From: JBDHXE01 sp035445085
GTDB lineage: Bacteria > Bacteroidota > Ignavibacteria > Kapaibacteriales > UBA2268
Length of the DNA: 64,000 nt
NCBI GenBank assembly: GCA_035445085.1
Contig: DAOMQA010000012.1
Span: 1-64,000, forward strand
Reading direction: 5' to 3'
Numbering within the stretch: position 1 is the first letter of the stretch; every line of letters begins with the position of its first letter. The notes under the pieces were generated by a model. It saw nothing but the letters and a program-made list of their open reading frames with translations. It was not told the origin of the DNA and made no database searches. Made by a program: the position numbers and the translations under genes. Shown in pieces: positions 45,395-54,219 of this stretch.

Positions 45395-46072
45395 CTAAGA
45401 AGTCTTCGTTGGCAACATATTTGATATTAAATGGGCAAAGGCTGGTAAATTCCTTGTCTGTAGCCACAGCTTACCAGGACCAGTATACTCACATACTAAG
45501 CCCTCGCCAGACGCTAAAGACGAAAAGATACCCTTTGCTACCCTTTTTACTGTATAGGATATGTTACTATCAAACGCTACAATATGCCCAGTATCAACAA
45601 TAATAGATTCACCTGCCTTAAGCTCTCTTTCAACAATCTTACCGTATGAGCTTAAGAACAAGTTGCCACTACCAGCTATTTCTTGAAGGAAAAGACCCTC
45701 ACCAGATACCATAGCTCTTAAAGAACCCTTTGCGGATAGCTTCAATCCTAAATCGCCTGCCAAATAAGCTCCACCTTGCGCAAATATCACTTGCTGGTTT
45801 AATTTAATATGTAATATATCGCCCATTGTCGTTGGCGCTAATATTAATTCCGCATTTGAACTATTTGCTGTAAATACCGAACCAAACAAAGACTCTCCCC
45901 CAACCGCCGCCTTTAAAGTTCCTATAAGTCCTTTTCCAGACGACTTGGCTTCTAACGAAACATTGGGAGACATAGCCAACATAGCACCGCTTTCGGCTCT
46001 GAATGATTCCCCGCTATTCATTAGTACCTTTAAAGTAGTAAATACAGGTTCATTCTCAATTATAAATTGCAT
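45395..46072 (-). CDS. AIM24/TIGR00266 family protein
   Basis: 225 residues, all-beta, glycine-rich. The pattern (SFRAESGAMLAMSPNVSLEA, GKGLIGTLKAAVGGESLF, GLFLQEIAGSGNLFLSSYGKI, IIVDTGHIVAFDSNISYTV) is that of TIGR00266, related to the mitochondrial AIM24 and to the Tubby-like fold. No bacterial function is settled; a membrane-associated scaffold is likely. It starts 26 bases after the cyclophilin gene and is probably co-transcribed with it; efp begins 138 bases further on. Confidence 0.92.
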   Translation of the reverse strand: MQFIIENEPVFTTLKVLMNSGESFRAESGAMLAMSPNVSLEAKSSGKGLIGTLKAAVGGESLFGSVFTANSSNAELILAPTTMGDILHIKLNQQVIFAQGGAYLAGDLGLKLSAKGSLRAMVSGEGLFLQEIAGSGNLFLSSYGKIVERELKAGESIIVDTGHIVAFDSNISYTVKRVAKGIFSSLASGEGLVCEYTGPGKLWLQTRNLPAFAHLISNMLPTKTS

Positions 46073-46098
46073 TGTAGCACCTTTTTAAAACACTTTGA

Positions 46099-46683
46099 TT
46101 ATTTGATTTTTCTAATTTTCATTTCTACCTTTTCTAAAGGACAATCTCTTGGGTCGCGTGGAGTGTTCACTATTTTATCAGCAACTTCTATTCCGCTCAC
46201 TACTTTGCCATAAGCTGAGTACTGTCCATCTAAGTGAGGAGCATCTGAAGTCATAATAAAGAATTGGGAAGAAGCAGAATTGGGATCTTGGCTTCTTGCA
46301 GCAGATAAAATGCCTCTCACGTGTTTTGTCTTATTAAATTCAGCCGGAACTCGAGTTTGGCTTGGATCGCCCATGCCCCAAGTATTTTTAGGTTTATCCT
46401 TTGTATTTGGGTCGCCCCCTTGTATCATAAAACCAGGTATTACTCTATGAAAAGCGCAACCATCATAAAACTTAACTGATACTAAAGAATCAAAGTTTGC
46501 TACGTGCTTTGGCGCTACATCTGGAAACAATTCTACTACCATTTTACCTAATTCTTTACCACTTTGTGTTACGGTTATTTCGTAACGATAATCATTTGCC
46601 TTTGCTTCTGCGGCATCCATTTTAAATACTCCAAAAATTAATAATATGCTGACAACAGCAATGTTTAAAAATACTTTTACCAT
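46099..46683 (-). CDS. Exported peptidylprolyl isomerase, cyclophilin type
   Basis: 194 residues. A signal peptide (residues 1-~24, VFLNIAVVSILLIFGVFKMDAAEA-type, hydrophobic core 4-18) precedes a cyclophilin domain. Core motifs: FPDVAPKHVANFDSLV, FHRVIPGFMIQGGDP (the active-site Arg in FHRV), RGILSAARSQDPNSASSQFFI and LDGQYSAYGKVVSG. It catalyses cis-trans isomerisation of prolyl bonds, here in the periplasm. First gene of the set with AIM24 and possibly efp, two genes that also touch on folding or proline problems. Confidence 0.94.
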   Translation of the reverse strand: MVKVFLNIAVVSILLIFGVFKMDAAEAKANDYRYEITVTQSGKELGKMVVELFPDVAPKHVANFDSLVSVKFYDGCAFHRVIPGFMIQGGDPNTKDKPKNTWGMGDPSQTRVPAEFNKTKHVRGILSAARSQDPNSASSQFFIMTSDAPHLDGQYSAYGKVVSGIEVADKIVNTPRDPRDCPLEKVEMKIRKIK

Positions 46684-46740
46684 AAGGTACTCCTATTAAT
46701 ATTATTTATTATAAAAATTCTTTTTCTAATATCCATTTCA

Positions 46741-46748
46741 CAAATATA
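46741..46748 (-). promoter_or_regulatory. Probable -7 element for the cyclophilin gene
   Basis: The minus strand reads TATATTTG (TAnnTTTG), 58 bases before the start. A TTG lies 15 bases upstream, short of the usual spacing. Confidence 0.4.
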
Positions 46749-46890
46749 CTGTTAAATTCCTAACAATAATTTTTAGAAGACGAATAAAAAATAATTTTAT
46801 AACCATTTTATAAGTACTTATAGCTCATTTGTTAAATATTATTCAAACTTGTTCCTATAATTTAACATTTAAATAACTATTAAGCGTTAA

Positions 46891-46921
46891 TTTGTTATTA
46901 ATGAAACTTATATTATATTTG
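46891..46921 (+). promoter_or_regulatory. Promoter TTTG-N19-TATATTTG for the Alg5-like glycosyltransferase
   Basis: TTTG (46891-46894), exactly 19 bases, TATATTTG (46914-46921): a full consensus match. The leader would be ~64 nt. The rest of the ~308-base gap is AT-rich with no gene. Confidence 0.8.
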
Positions 46922-46991
46922 TTATCTTGTGAAGTTGCTTTGAGCTTATTGTTTTGAAGCGAAGATTTATGTTAAGAAAAAGGAATTCTAA

Positions 46992-47687
46992 GTGACTGAT
47001 GTTTCAATAGTTATACCAGCATACAAAGAGGAGGACCGCCTCTCAGCTTCGCTACATAAAATTATTCAATACTTCGACTCCACTCTTTATAGGTACGAAA
47101 TTATTGTTGTGGACGATGGCAGCAAAGACAGAACTGCTGAAATAGCTTCCTCATTCTCAAACGTTAAAGTATTAGTACAAGAGCAGAATCAGGGCAAAGG
47201 AGCAGCAGTAAGGCGTGGTATGTTATATGCCTCGGGCAGCTTTAGACTATTTAGCGATGCAGATTTATCAACCCCTATATATGAATTTGAGAGATTATAC
47301 TCGCAATTTCAAGATGGCTATGATATTGTTATTGGTAACCGCGCTTTAGATTATTCAATGATAAAGGTGCATCAACCCTTTTATAGAGAGTTTATGGGCA
47401 AAATGTTTAACAAGATTGTTCAAGCTCTTGTAGTCAAGGGTATATCAGATACTCAATGCGGATTTAAGGGAATGAGCGCAAAAGCGGCACAAGATATTTT
47501 TTCTCGAAGCAAGATTGATGGCTTTGGGTTTGATGTAGAAATGTTGTTTATAGCAAATTCGTTAAACTACAAAATTCAACAGGTGGCAGTAGAGTGGTAC
47601 AATGATGACCGTAGCAAAGTTAGTCCAATTAAAGATTCTATCAAAATGTTTAATGAAATCTTAAGAATTAGGCGACTTCATAAATAG
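46992..47687 (+). CDS. Glycosyltransferase family 2, dolichyl-phosphate beta-glucosyltransferase (Alg5)-like
   Basis: 231 residues, starting with GTG preceded by AAAAAGGA. The GT-A motifs are VIPAYKEEDRL, IVVDDGSKD, NQGKGAAVRRGM (typical of Alg5-like enzymes), FSDADLSTPI as the metal-binding segment, and TQCGFKGMSAKAA. The end, VEWYNDDRSKVSPIKDSIKMF, also fits this subfamily. It would transfer a sugar from a nucleotide donor to a polyprenyl phosphate on the cytoplasmic side. No membrane helix. Monocistronic, convergent with a barrel protein gene. Confidence 0.92.
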   Translation: MTDVSIVIPAYKEEDRLSASLHKIIQYFDSTLYRYEIIVVDDGSKDRTAEIASSFSNVKVLVQEQNQGKGAAVRRGMLYASGSFRLFSDADLSTPIYEFERLYSQFQDGYDIVIGNRALDYSMIKVHQPFYREFMGKMFNKIVQALVVKGISDTQCGFKGMSAKAAQDIFSRSKIDGFGFDVEMLFIANSLNYKIQQVAVEWYNDDRSKVSPIKDSIKMFNEILRIRRLHK

Positions 47688-47744
47688 AAGAAACAACTAT
47701 TAATAATTAGCTTGTAATATGTTACTTATTCTCAATGTTTTCTT

Positions 47745-48371
47745 TTAAAATCTACCAAACCTAACAGAAAATGCTAAATTGAGTCCGTTTAAATATGAAT
47801 TGTCTAAATAAAACTGTGAATTATTTTCCACAAGTCCATTAATTGCTGTTTTCTTTAATAAGGCATACCTGTAACTTAGGCATAAGCTCATCTTATAAAA
47901 GGACTTAAAGTTAAAATTTAAATTTATACTTGGCTCTATATAATAGCTTACGGTATTTTCTCTATAATTTGGATTATATAATTGTCCATTCTTGTCTATT
48001 GAGTACGGAATATCAAATTTGGCTAATGATATGCCATTATTTATACATATAGAAGGAAATATCTCACTGTCTGGTGAAATATTATATTCGGCTTCTAATC
48101 CTATGAAATTAAAATTAAAATCTGGGTAAAGGATGTAATTTAAATCTTGTACGTTGGGCTTATACGAATCAAAAGTAGTACCATATAGCGACAAACCTAT
48201 ATAATACTCCTTGTCAAAGGTTACCCCTAAACGTGCTCCTGTAAGCCAAACAAGATTGTCTTGCACTAAGGACGTTTTGATGAATGGACCCAAAGATACA
48301 CCAAAACTATCTGCTCTAACGGCTCCTAATGTGCAACAAAATATTGCAATATATACTAACAACTTTCCCAT
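47745..48371 (-). CDS. Small outer-membrane beta-barrel protein, unknown
   Basis: 208 residues with a signal peptide (1-20) and alternating amphipathic strands with many Tyr/Phe (YYIGLSLYGTTFDSY, FNFNFIGLEAEYNI, SYYIEPSINLNFNFKSFYKMSL). It ends in a strand closing with Phe (LAFSVRFGRF), the outer-membrane barrel signature. An 8- or 10-strand barrel is likely. It lies 13 bases after the OmpA-like gene and is last of a three-gene transcript with a T9SS-sorted protein. Function unknown. Confidence 0.75.
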   Translation of the reverse strand: MGKLLVYIAIFCCTLGAVRADSFGVSLGPFIKTSLVQDNLVWLTGARLGVTFDKEYYIGLSLYGTTFDSYKPNVQDLNYILYPDFNFNFIGLEAEYNISPDSEIFPSICINNGISLAKFDIPYSIDKNGQLYNPNYRENTVSYYIEPSINLNFNFKSFYKMSLCLSYRYALLKKTAINGLVENNSQFYLDNSYLNGLNLAFSVRFGRF

Positions 48372-48384
48372 TAAGCAAAAGTAG

Positions 48385-50382
48385 CTATTTCTTTTTAATT
48401 TTGATAATTACGCTTCTATTTAAATATCTACCGTAGGGAGTTTCGTTACTAAATATTTCCGCATTGGGATAACTTATAGATAAATGTTCAGGTAATTTCT
48501 CATTTTTAAACCCTAATAGCCCAAGTGTGGATTTTGCGCGTTTCTCTGCTAAGTTTCTATTATACTCGGCGGTGCCTAAATTATCTGTTGAAGGCACTAT
48601 TTCTATCAAATAGTCATTAGCTTTTAATTTATTTTTGATATATTCTAACACATTGTTATCAATAGCACTAAAACTATAGCTATCAAAATTGAAATAGCCC
48701 AAAATTAAAGCTGAATTATCATTATCGGTAATATTAAAATATTTATTATTTACTTCTTTAATATTATTCAAATATAAATTAAATTCTTTACTTCCTTTCT
48801 GTCCTAATGAATCAGTAGCTTCGGCATATATTTTTAAAATATTTGCCGAATTATTATTGCTTTCGAATAAAGAGGCAGATAGCAAAATATCATTCATTTT
48901 GAAATCCATTTTATTTTTATCGCCCCCATTAAATTGGCTATAAGAATTGAAGTCAAATTTATCAAATTCTGTTTTGACTTCGGGCACATAAGCTAATGAC
49001 TTATTAAATCTATAATCGATTTTATCTTTTATAATTGTAGAGCTTATCAAATTTGCTTTATTCGAGAATTTAAATGTAATTTTTCTTTGATCATTCGCTA
49101 TCTGTTTCCTGTCGTCGTTTATTTTAACTATACTTTTAATTTCTGTTTTTATATTTTGAGAGTCAATACCAGCTTGTATTAATTTATTCTTTACTTCATT
49201 TAGCCTTGCACTAAGCACTTGCTCACTATCATCTGGTGATTGAGCTATTATATTAATCTTAAGATTATTCTTTTTAGTATACTCATTTATAATATCAGCA
49301 TAGTTATCAGAAAAATTAGATTTTCTTATTATTTCAAAGAAATTAATATCGCTATTCTCTTCAACAATTTGAAGTGAACTTAATGGCGTTAATCCATTTT
49401 GAGCATAAAACAAATTAGGCAAATAACTCAAAACATAATTATAATAATCTACCTTAAATACCGCTGTAATGGTATCATTATTTTTATATGTTTGCTGATT
49501 ATCCATGACTTTTATTGATACAATCGGTGCATCTGGAGTTTCTGGTAATGGTGGCTCTTCTGGCAAAATGGAAGGTGGTGGAATTAGCCTTACTTCATCT
49601 TTTTCTGGTATATTATAGGATACCGAAATGCCCGCACGAACAGCAATATTATTCCAAGCTAAATCTTTAACGGGAGAAGTGAGTCCATAAATAAATGAGA
49701 CCTCTGGATAAATATCAAAACCAGAAACATTTTCAACCTTATACTTAGCTCCTACTATTGCTCCTAAATAAAGCGATGAAGCATTGGGCAAATCTCCCGC
49801 ATAATCATAATTTAACTTACTTCCATTCTTAAAATATAAGTCCGATGGCTCTACTAATACTTCTTGTTGGGTAAAAGTCTTAGAAATTGGAAGTCCCAAA
49901 TTAAAACCAAATTTAATATCAAGAGGCATATTCTCAAAAAATGAAAAATTTATATATGGACTAATACCCGCTATTAGCCAATTTACATTTAGATTATTAT
50001 CAACATAGATTTTCCTATAAGTTCCCTCTAACACATCATTTCCAATATACTCATTTATTGAATACTTTGCTGAAAAATTATTTAATTCTATATTTGCTCC
50101 AAGTTTGGTCCTACCATTTATCAAATATATATTTCTCGATAGTCCCGCATATAAGTAATATGACAAGCCAAAGGCATTATCAAATTTATTGCAACAATTA
50201 GGATAGCCTTTTAGTTGAGTAAAATCTGATGTATATATATTTATATTTGCCCCTAAACCAGCCTCTAAATAATAAGGCGTGTAATCCTTGGCAAGCACAG
50301 TATTGCTTACAGCTATTAATACTATTAACAAACTACAAAAACTAATAAAATTATTTAATTTGAACTTAATATTTCTTTTCAT
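48385..50382 (-). CDS. Outer-membrane barrel protein with two OmpA-like domains
   Basis: 665 residues. Signal peptide to about residue 31. Residues ~32-265 read as a beta-barrel (YYLEAGLGANINIYTS, IKFGFNLGLPISKTF). A Pro-rich linker (PPPSILPEEPPLPETPDAP) near 265-285 follows. Then come a degenerate OmpA-like segment (DSEQVLSARLNEVKNKLIQA, later DRKQIANDQRKITFKF) and a proper C-terminal OmpA domain, ~555-665 (STDNLGTAEYNRNLAEKRAK, ETPYGRYLNRSVIIKI), that should bind peptidoglycan. Thus it ties the outer membrane to the cell wall. It lies 3 bases after the T9SS protein gene. Confidence 0.85.
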   Translation of the reverse strand: MKRNIKFKLNNFISFCSLLIVLIAVSNTVLAKDYTPYYLEAGLGANINIYTSDFTQLKGYPNCCNKFDNAFGLSYYLYAGLSRNIYLINGRTKLGANIELNNFSAKYSINEYIGNDVLEGTYRKIYVDNNLNVNWLIAGISPYINFSFFENMPLDIKFGFNLGLPISKTFTQQEVLVEPSDLYFKNGSKLNYDYAGDLPNASSLYLGAIVGAKYKVENVSGFDIYPEVSFIYGLTSPVKDLAWNNIAVRAGISVSYNIPEKDEVRLIPPPSILPEEPPLPETPDAPIVSIKVMDNQQTYKNNDTITAVFKVDYYNYVLSYLPNLFYAQNGLTPLSSLQIVEENSDINFFEIIRKSNFSDNYADIINEYTKKNNLKINIIAQSPDDSEQVLSARLNEVKNKLIQAGIDSQNIKTEIKSIVKINDDRKQIANDQRKITFKFSNKANLISSTIIKDKIDYRFNKSLAYVPEVKTEFDKFDFNSYSQFNGGDKNKMDFKMNDILLSASLFESNNNSANILKIYAEATDSLGQKGSKEFNLYLNNIKEVNNKYFNITDNDNSALILGYFNFDSYSFSAIDNNVLEYIKNKLKANDYLIEIVPSTDNLGTAEYNRNLAEKRAKSTLGLLGFKNEKLPEHLSISYPNAEIFSNETPYGRYLNRSVIIKIKKK

Positions 50383-50385
50383 TAA

Positions 50386-53300
50386 CTATCTCATTATTAT
50401 AAAGGATATACTCTGAACGCTATTTTCGCAAGAAATGTTTACACTATAATTTCCAACACTAAACTTACTTGTGTCAAAAGTAATATAATTTGTACCGCTT
50501 TTTGTCTTATAATGTTTTATCTTAAATATCGGAGCACCTGCGCTATTTATCATTTCTATCCTTACTGCTTCTGATGATTTTGAATCAAAAGACAAAGTAA
50601 TATGTTCATTTGCAGGGTTAGGCGATAGCCCCTTAATTGTTATAGGCGAGTGGTTGTTTTGTATATATCTGTCGTTACAAATATCATTGATAAAAATGCT
50701 ACCATTTTTAATAACAGTATTAACAAATTCTCCAAATTTAGCTGACGGCTCTTTTATCGTAATATCCGAATAATTAGTATCCGACAAACCAGCCACACCT
50801 TTAATTACAGCTAAAGTACCAGTAGTATCAAAATTACCATCTACCCTAATCTTGAACTCTCGTTTTCCATTTACAATATTGCTTATTAATGTAGCTTGCC
50901 CCATATCAGAAACAACCCCTGTAGGAATAAATAGTTTCGGATTTACTTCTAATGTGGCTTCAAATGGTCTTATTCCTTGGTACGGCTCTCTATCGAATGG
51001 CGTAACTTCTATTGGTATTTCTACATGTTCATTTTTTGCTGATGTCGATACTTTCGCTATTTTTAATTCAGCAACACCTTCAAACATATCTAAAGGCAAT
51101 TTATTTTGCGATAAGCAAGGAGTCGCTTCTATCAATAAATCCGCTTTTTGTTTTATGCCGTTCCACCTTATTTGCAAGGTCTTACTTTCATTAGACTTAA
51201 GTATAAAATTTTTGTCTGATAAGAACTCAAAATTTTCCGGTGGATTTACTACAAAATCGGTAAAATTAATATCAGTGGTACCAATATTTGTAATAGTAAA
51301 TTCCCTTATTAAAACCTCAGGTATAAATAATAATTTCTTGTGAGAGAATTTAATATATGAGCCTATTCCTTTGCCTTTTAGTCCAAATTTACCGACTATT
51401 TTATTTTGGTTGGAGTGGTGCAAAGTAGCATCCACCAAATAATTACCTAAGGTATCGGGGAAAAACTTAACTATGCCCGAAAGCGTTCCGCCCGGTGGAA
51501 TAATTGTATCTATTGTTGATAATTGAATACTAAAATTCCTATCATGAGGGCTATTAAACTTGATATAGTTCACCATTAAAGGGACAGGGTCGTCATTGCG
51601 TATTAGCTCTAAAGTAGCAACGGAAGTATCGCCTATACACACATCACCAAAGTCATAGTTGTGGCTTAAATAACTTATATTGCGTGGCAATACTCTAATC
51701 TCAAATGGCAATAAATAATCTGAATTACAAGAACGTATAGCTAAAGTATCTCTAATTATACCTGTATCTAAGGGAGTAATATTTATATCAAAATTTAAGC
51801 ATTGTGAAGGCTGTATCGTCGTTAGCTCCCATGCTTTGTTTAGCCTAAAATACAAACCTGATTTAAACTTGGCATCTGGAAAAGTAGCTACAACTTCACT
51901 TAGATTGCAAACATCATTAATATTATAGTCGTTGCTGGTACCTAAATAAACTGGATTATAAACAATATTATCTAAATTCAATATTGGGCGACGAATAGAA
52001 AGAGAGCTATCTGACTTATCTTCTTCTGGGTATACAAAAGTCCTATAAGAAACATTATCCTGCCCCGACGCTGTTGTAATTAAACTTAAGCCATTGGGTG
52101 CTAATGCAATATCGTTCATTCTGGTACTATGCCCATACAATTGCCCTGTATTTTTAGATGTTGTAAGGTCATAAAAAGCTATTTGTTTTTCACTTGCCGA
52201 GCCCGTTACTAAAGTAGACGACGATGGATTAAAAAATAGCCCTATTGGGTCCCCTTGTGATGGCGTAAATACCCTCACTATTTTGCCTGTTGCTATTTCA
52301 ATTACATATATATTATTTTTCAAGCCTGAATTGTCGTATTTAGTGCCAACACTTAATAACTTACCATTTGGAGACAACGATATTTGTACAAAATTAGAAA
52401 ATTCATTATAATTCAATTCTTTGATAATAGTGTTCGTTGTCATATCTATCAATCTAATTTCACCATCTAACAATAAGGCAGCAGCTTGGTTTAATGCTGA
52501 ATTAAAAGAAAAATCCATTACTTGGGTATTAAATGTAAAGGTCTTAAGCAAACTAAAATCCTTTGAATTATAGATATAAACTTGGTTGCCAAAACGTGGA
52601 ATAGCAACAATCATACTATTCGTAATATCTGCTTTGATTTCTTTTATACGAAATTTTTCATTTAATGTAATTTTATTAATAGGATATTTATTATTTGGGT
52701 CAATTATAGCAATAGTATCTTTTTGCAAACCATACGAAACATTATTATTAGTATATGCAACATAATACAATGAATCATAAGGCGAATACACTACGCCATA
52801 GCTTGTATAATCACCTTCTTCATATTCATCATTTAAATAATTAAAGCTCTTAAGAGTAGGGGGCAAGTTACTTATATCATAAGTAAGCAGGTTGCCTATT
52901 TGGTTGAGAAAACTTACTTGTGTGCTAAATTGATTAAAACCCGCATCTAAAGTATTACGCATATCCTTGCCAAGATTATACATATTATTTTGCTTAAAAT
53001 TCTGGCGAACTTTTACTAATAAATTATTTGCTTCAATATCTGGCACAGTCCAATTATATACACTATCTTGCACTTCAGCGATGAAATTCCAAGAATACCC
53101 ACCATTAGCGCTATAATAGATTTCTACCGGATATTGTGGGGCATGTCCTTTCCATTTAATTTGAAAAGTTTCGCAAGGGGCTAATTTCTCGCCTCCATTG
53201 GGAGCAACTAATTGTATTAAACTCTTAGCATCTACAGTAAAATCATTACCATACAGAGGTACATTTCTTTTTAATCCTCCTTCATAATGAAATGTAAGAA

Positions 53301-53985
53301 CATCTTGATATGGAATATACTCATCTGGCTTAAAATAAACATTAATCCAATACGATGAGCCAACTTCTAAATTTCTTGGGGGCGGTGAACGGTCAAAATC
53401 ACTATCAGAGCCAAGCCATTTTACCTGAAAATATTTTGTTCTCGTAGTTATCGAATCAAGTCTTAAACTAAAAGGACCGTCACCAGCACTACTATTAATT
53501 TGTGTTCTAAATCTAACTTGATAAGGGATATTATTACCGGGTTGTACTTCGCCCCAGAACGCATCTCTAATCTGGAGATTGTCTTGGTCTGTAATTATAG
53601 TAAAAGGGTATTTGTTAAGCCTACCCATAGCAAAACCATTTATTAATTCATTATTATAAAGTGCATAGATAATACATTGGTATGTAGAGGAAAAGGTGCT
53701 TTGTTCAGGTACCCATGTAAGAGTTTGCCAACCATTTACAATAGGCGATAATTTATCAGCTTTTGCTGTGTATACCGAACCGCTCTCTAATATTTTAATA
53801 TCATCTTTTTTGAGCTCCACCTGCTTGCCGTTATATATTACTTTAATATCAGCACTAAGAAACGGGAAAGTACTGGTATTTATATTGCCTGTTTCGTCTA
53901 CTTGCTTAATTTGAATATTAAGCTGTCCGTACAAGAATTGCAAGTGCAGTAAAAATACTAATGATAAAGTTAAGTACCCTTTCAT
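50386..53985 (-). CDS. T9SS-sorted protein with beta-propeller and ASH domains
   Basis: 1,199 residues. Signal peptide 1-20. After an ASH-like domain (~130-245) and a Ser-Thr-rich Ig-like part (LVAPNGGEKLAPCETFQIKW), residues ~395-660 form a WD40/YVTN-like propeller (VYIYNSKDFSLLKTFTF, IRLIDMTTNTIIKELNY, NIYVIEIATGKIVRVF, QIAFYDLTTSKNTGQLYGHS). Further ASH domains follow (~770-1,000: YDFGDVCIGDTSVATLEL). The C-terminal ~80 residues are a T9SS type A sorting domain (GLSPNPANEHITLSF, FSVGNYSVNIS). Predicted cell-surface protein, first gene of the operon with the OmpA-like and small barrel proteins, which may be its outer-membrane partners. Confidence 0.85.
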   Translation of the reverse strand: MKGYLTLSLVFLLHLQFLYGQLNIQIKQVDETGNINTSTFPFLSADIKVIYNGKQVELKKDDIKILESGSVYTAKADKLSPIVNGWQTLTWVPEQSTFSSTYQCIIYALYNNELINGFAMGRLNKYPFTIITDQDNLQIRDAFWGEVQPGNNIPYQVRFRTQINSSAGDGPFSLRLDSITTRTKYFQVKWLGSDSDFDRSPPPRNLEVGSSYWINVYFKPDEYIPYQDVLTFHYEGGLKRNVPLYGNDFTVDAKSLIQLVAPNGGEKLAPCETFQIKWKGHAPQYPVEIYYSANGGYSWNFIAEVQDSVYNWTVPDIEANNLLVKVRQNFKQNNMYNLGKDMRNTLDAGFNQFSTQVSFLNQIGNLLTYDISNLPPTLKSFNYLNDEYEEGDYTSYGVVYSPYDSLYYVAYTNNNVSYGLQKDTIAIIDPNNKYPINKITLNEKFRIKEIKADITNSMIVAIPRFGNQVYIYNSKDFSLLKTFTFNTQVMDFSFNSALNQAAALLLDGEIRLIDMTTNTIIKELNYNEFSNFVQISLSPNGKLLSVGTKYDNSGLKNNIYVIEIATGKIVRVFTPSQGDPIGLFFNPSSSTLVTGSASEKQIAFYDLTTSKNTGQLYGHSTRMNDIALAPNGLSLITTASGQDNVSYRTFVYPEEDKSDSSLSIRRPILNLDNIVYNPVYLGTSNDYNINDVCNLSEVVATFPDAKFKSGLYFRLNKAWELTTIQPSQCLNFDINITPLDTGIIRDTLAIRSCNSDYLLPFEIRVLPRNISYLSHNYDFGDVCIGDTSVATLELIRNDDPVPLMVNYIKFNSPHDRNFSIQLSTIDTIIPPGGTLSGIVKFFPDTLGNYLVDATLHHSNQNKIVGKFGLKGKGIGSYIKFSHKKLLFIPEVLIREFTITNIGTTDINFTDFVVNPPENFEFLSDKNFILKSNESKTLQIRWNGIKQKADLLIEATPCLSQNKLPLDMFEGVAELKIAKVSTSAKNEHVEIPIEVTPFDREPYQGIRPFEATLEVNPKLFIPTGVVSDMGQATLISNIVNGKREFKIRVDGNFDTTGTLAVIKGVAGLSDTNYSDITIKEPSAKFGEFVNTVIKNGSIFINDICNDRYIQNNHSPITIKGLSPNPANEHITLSFDSKSSEAVRIEMINSAGAPIFKIKHYKTKSGTNYITFDTSKFSVGNYSVNISCENSVQSISFIIMR

Positions 53986-54161
53986 AATTTTTATCTTTTT
54001 TTGTAAATTACAATAAATTAATTATTTAAAGACGCAATTTTATTTATAATAGTTACAACGAAAATTAAATTACATTAAACTCTCCTGCACCACAAGTACC
54101 ATAATCTGAAATAGCCTTGCGACTCTATTGTTTATTACATACTTTTAATTAACTTATTTTT

Positions 54162-54189
54162 TTTGCTAATATATTTTACTTTATATTTG
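54162..54189 (+). promoter_or_regulatory. Promoter of the aspartokinase-like - pyrD - relA operon
   Basis: TTTG (54162-54165), 16 bases, then TATATTTG (54182-54189). The -7 match is full and the spacing slightly short. The start codon is 31 bases downstream. Confidence 0.55.
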
Positions 54190-54219
54190 TAATCGTATTG
54201 CTAATTCTGATAATTATAT

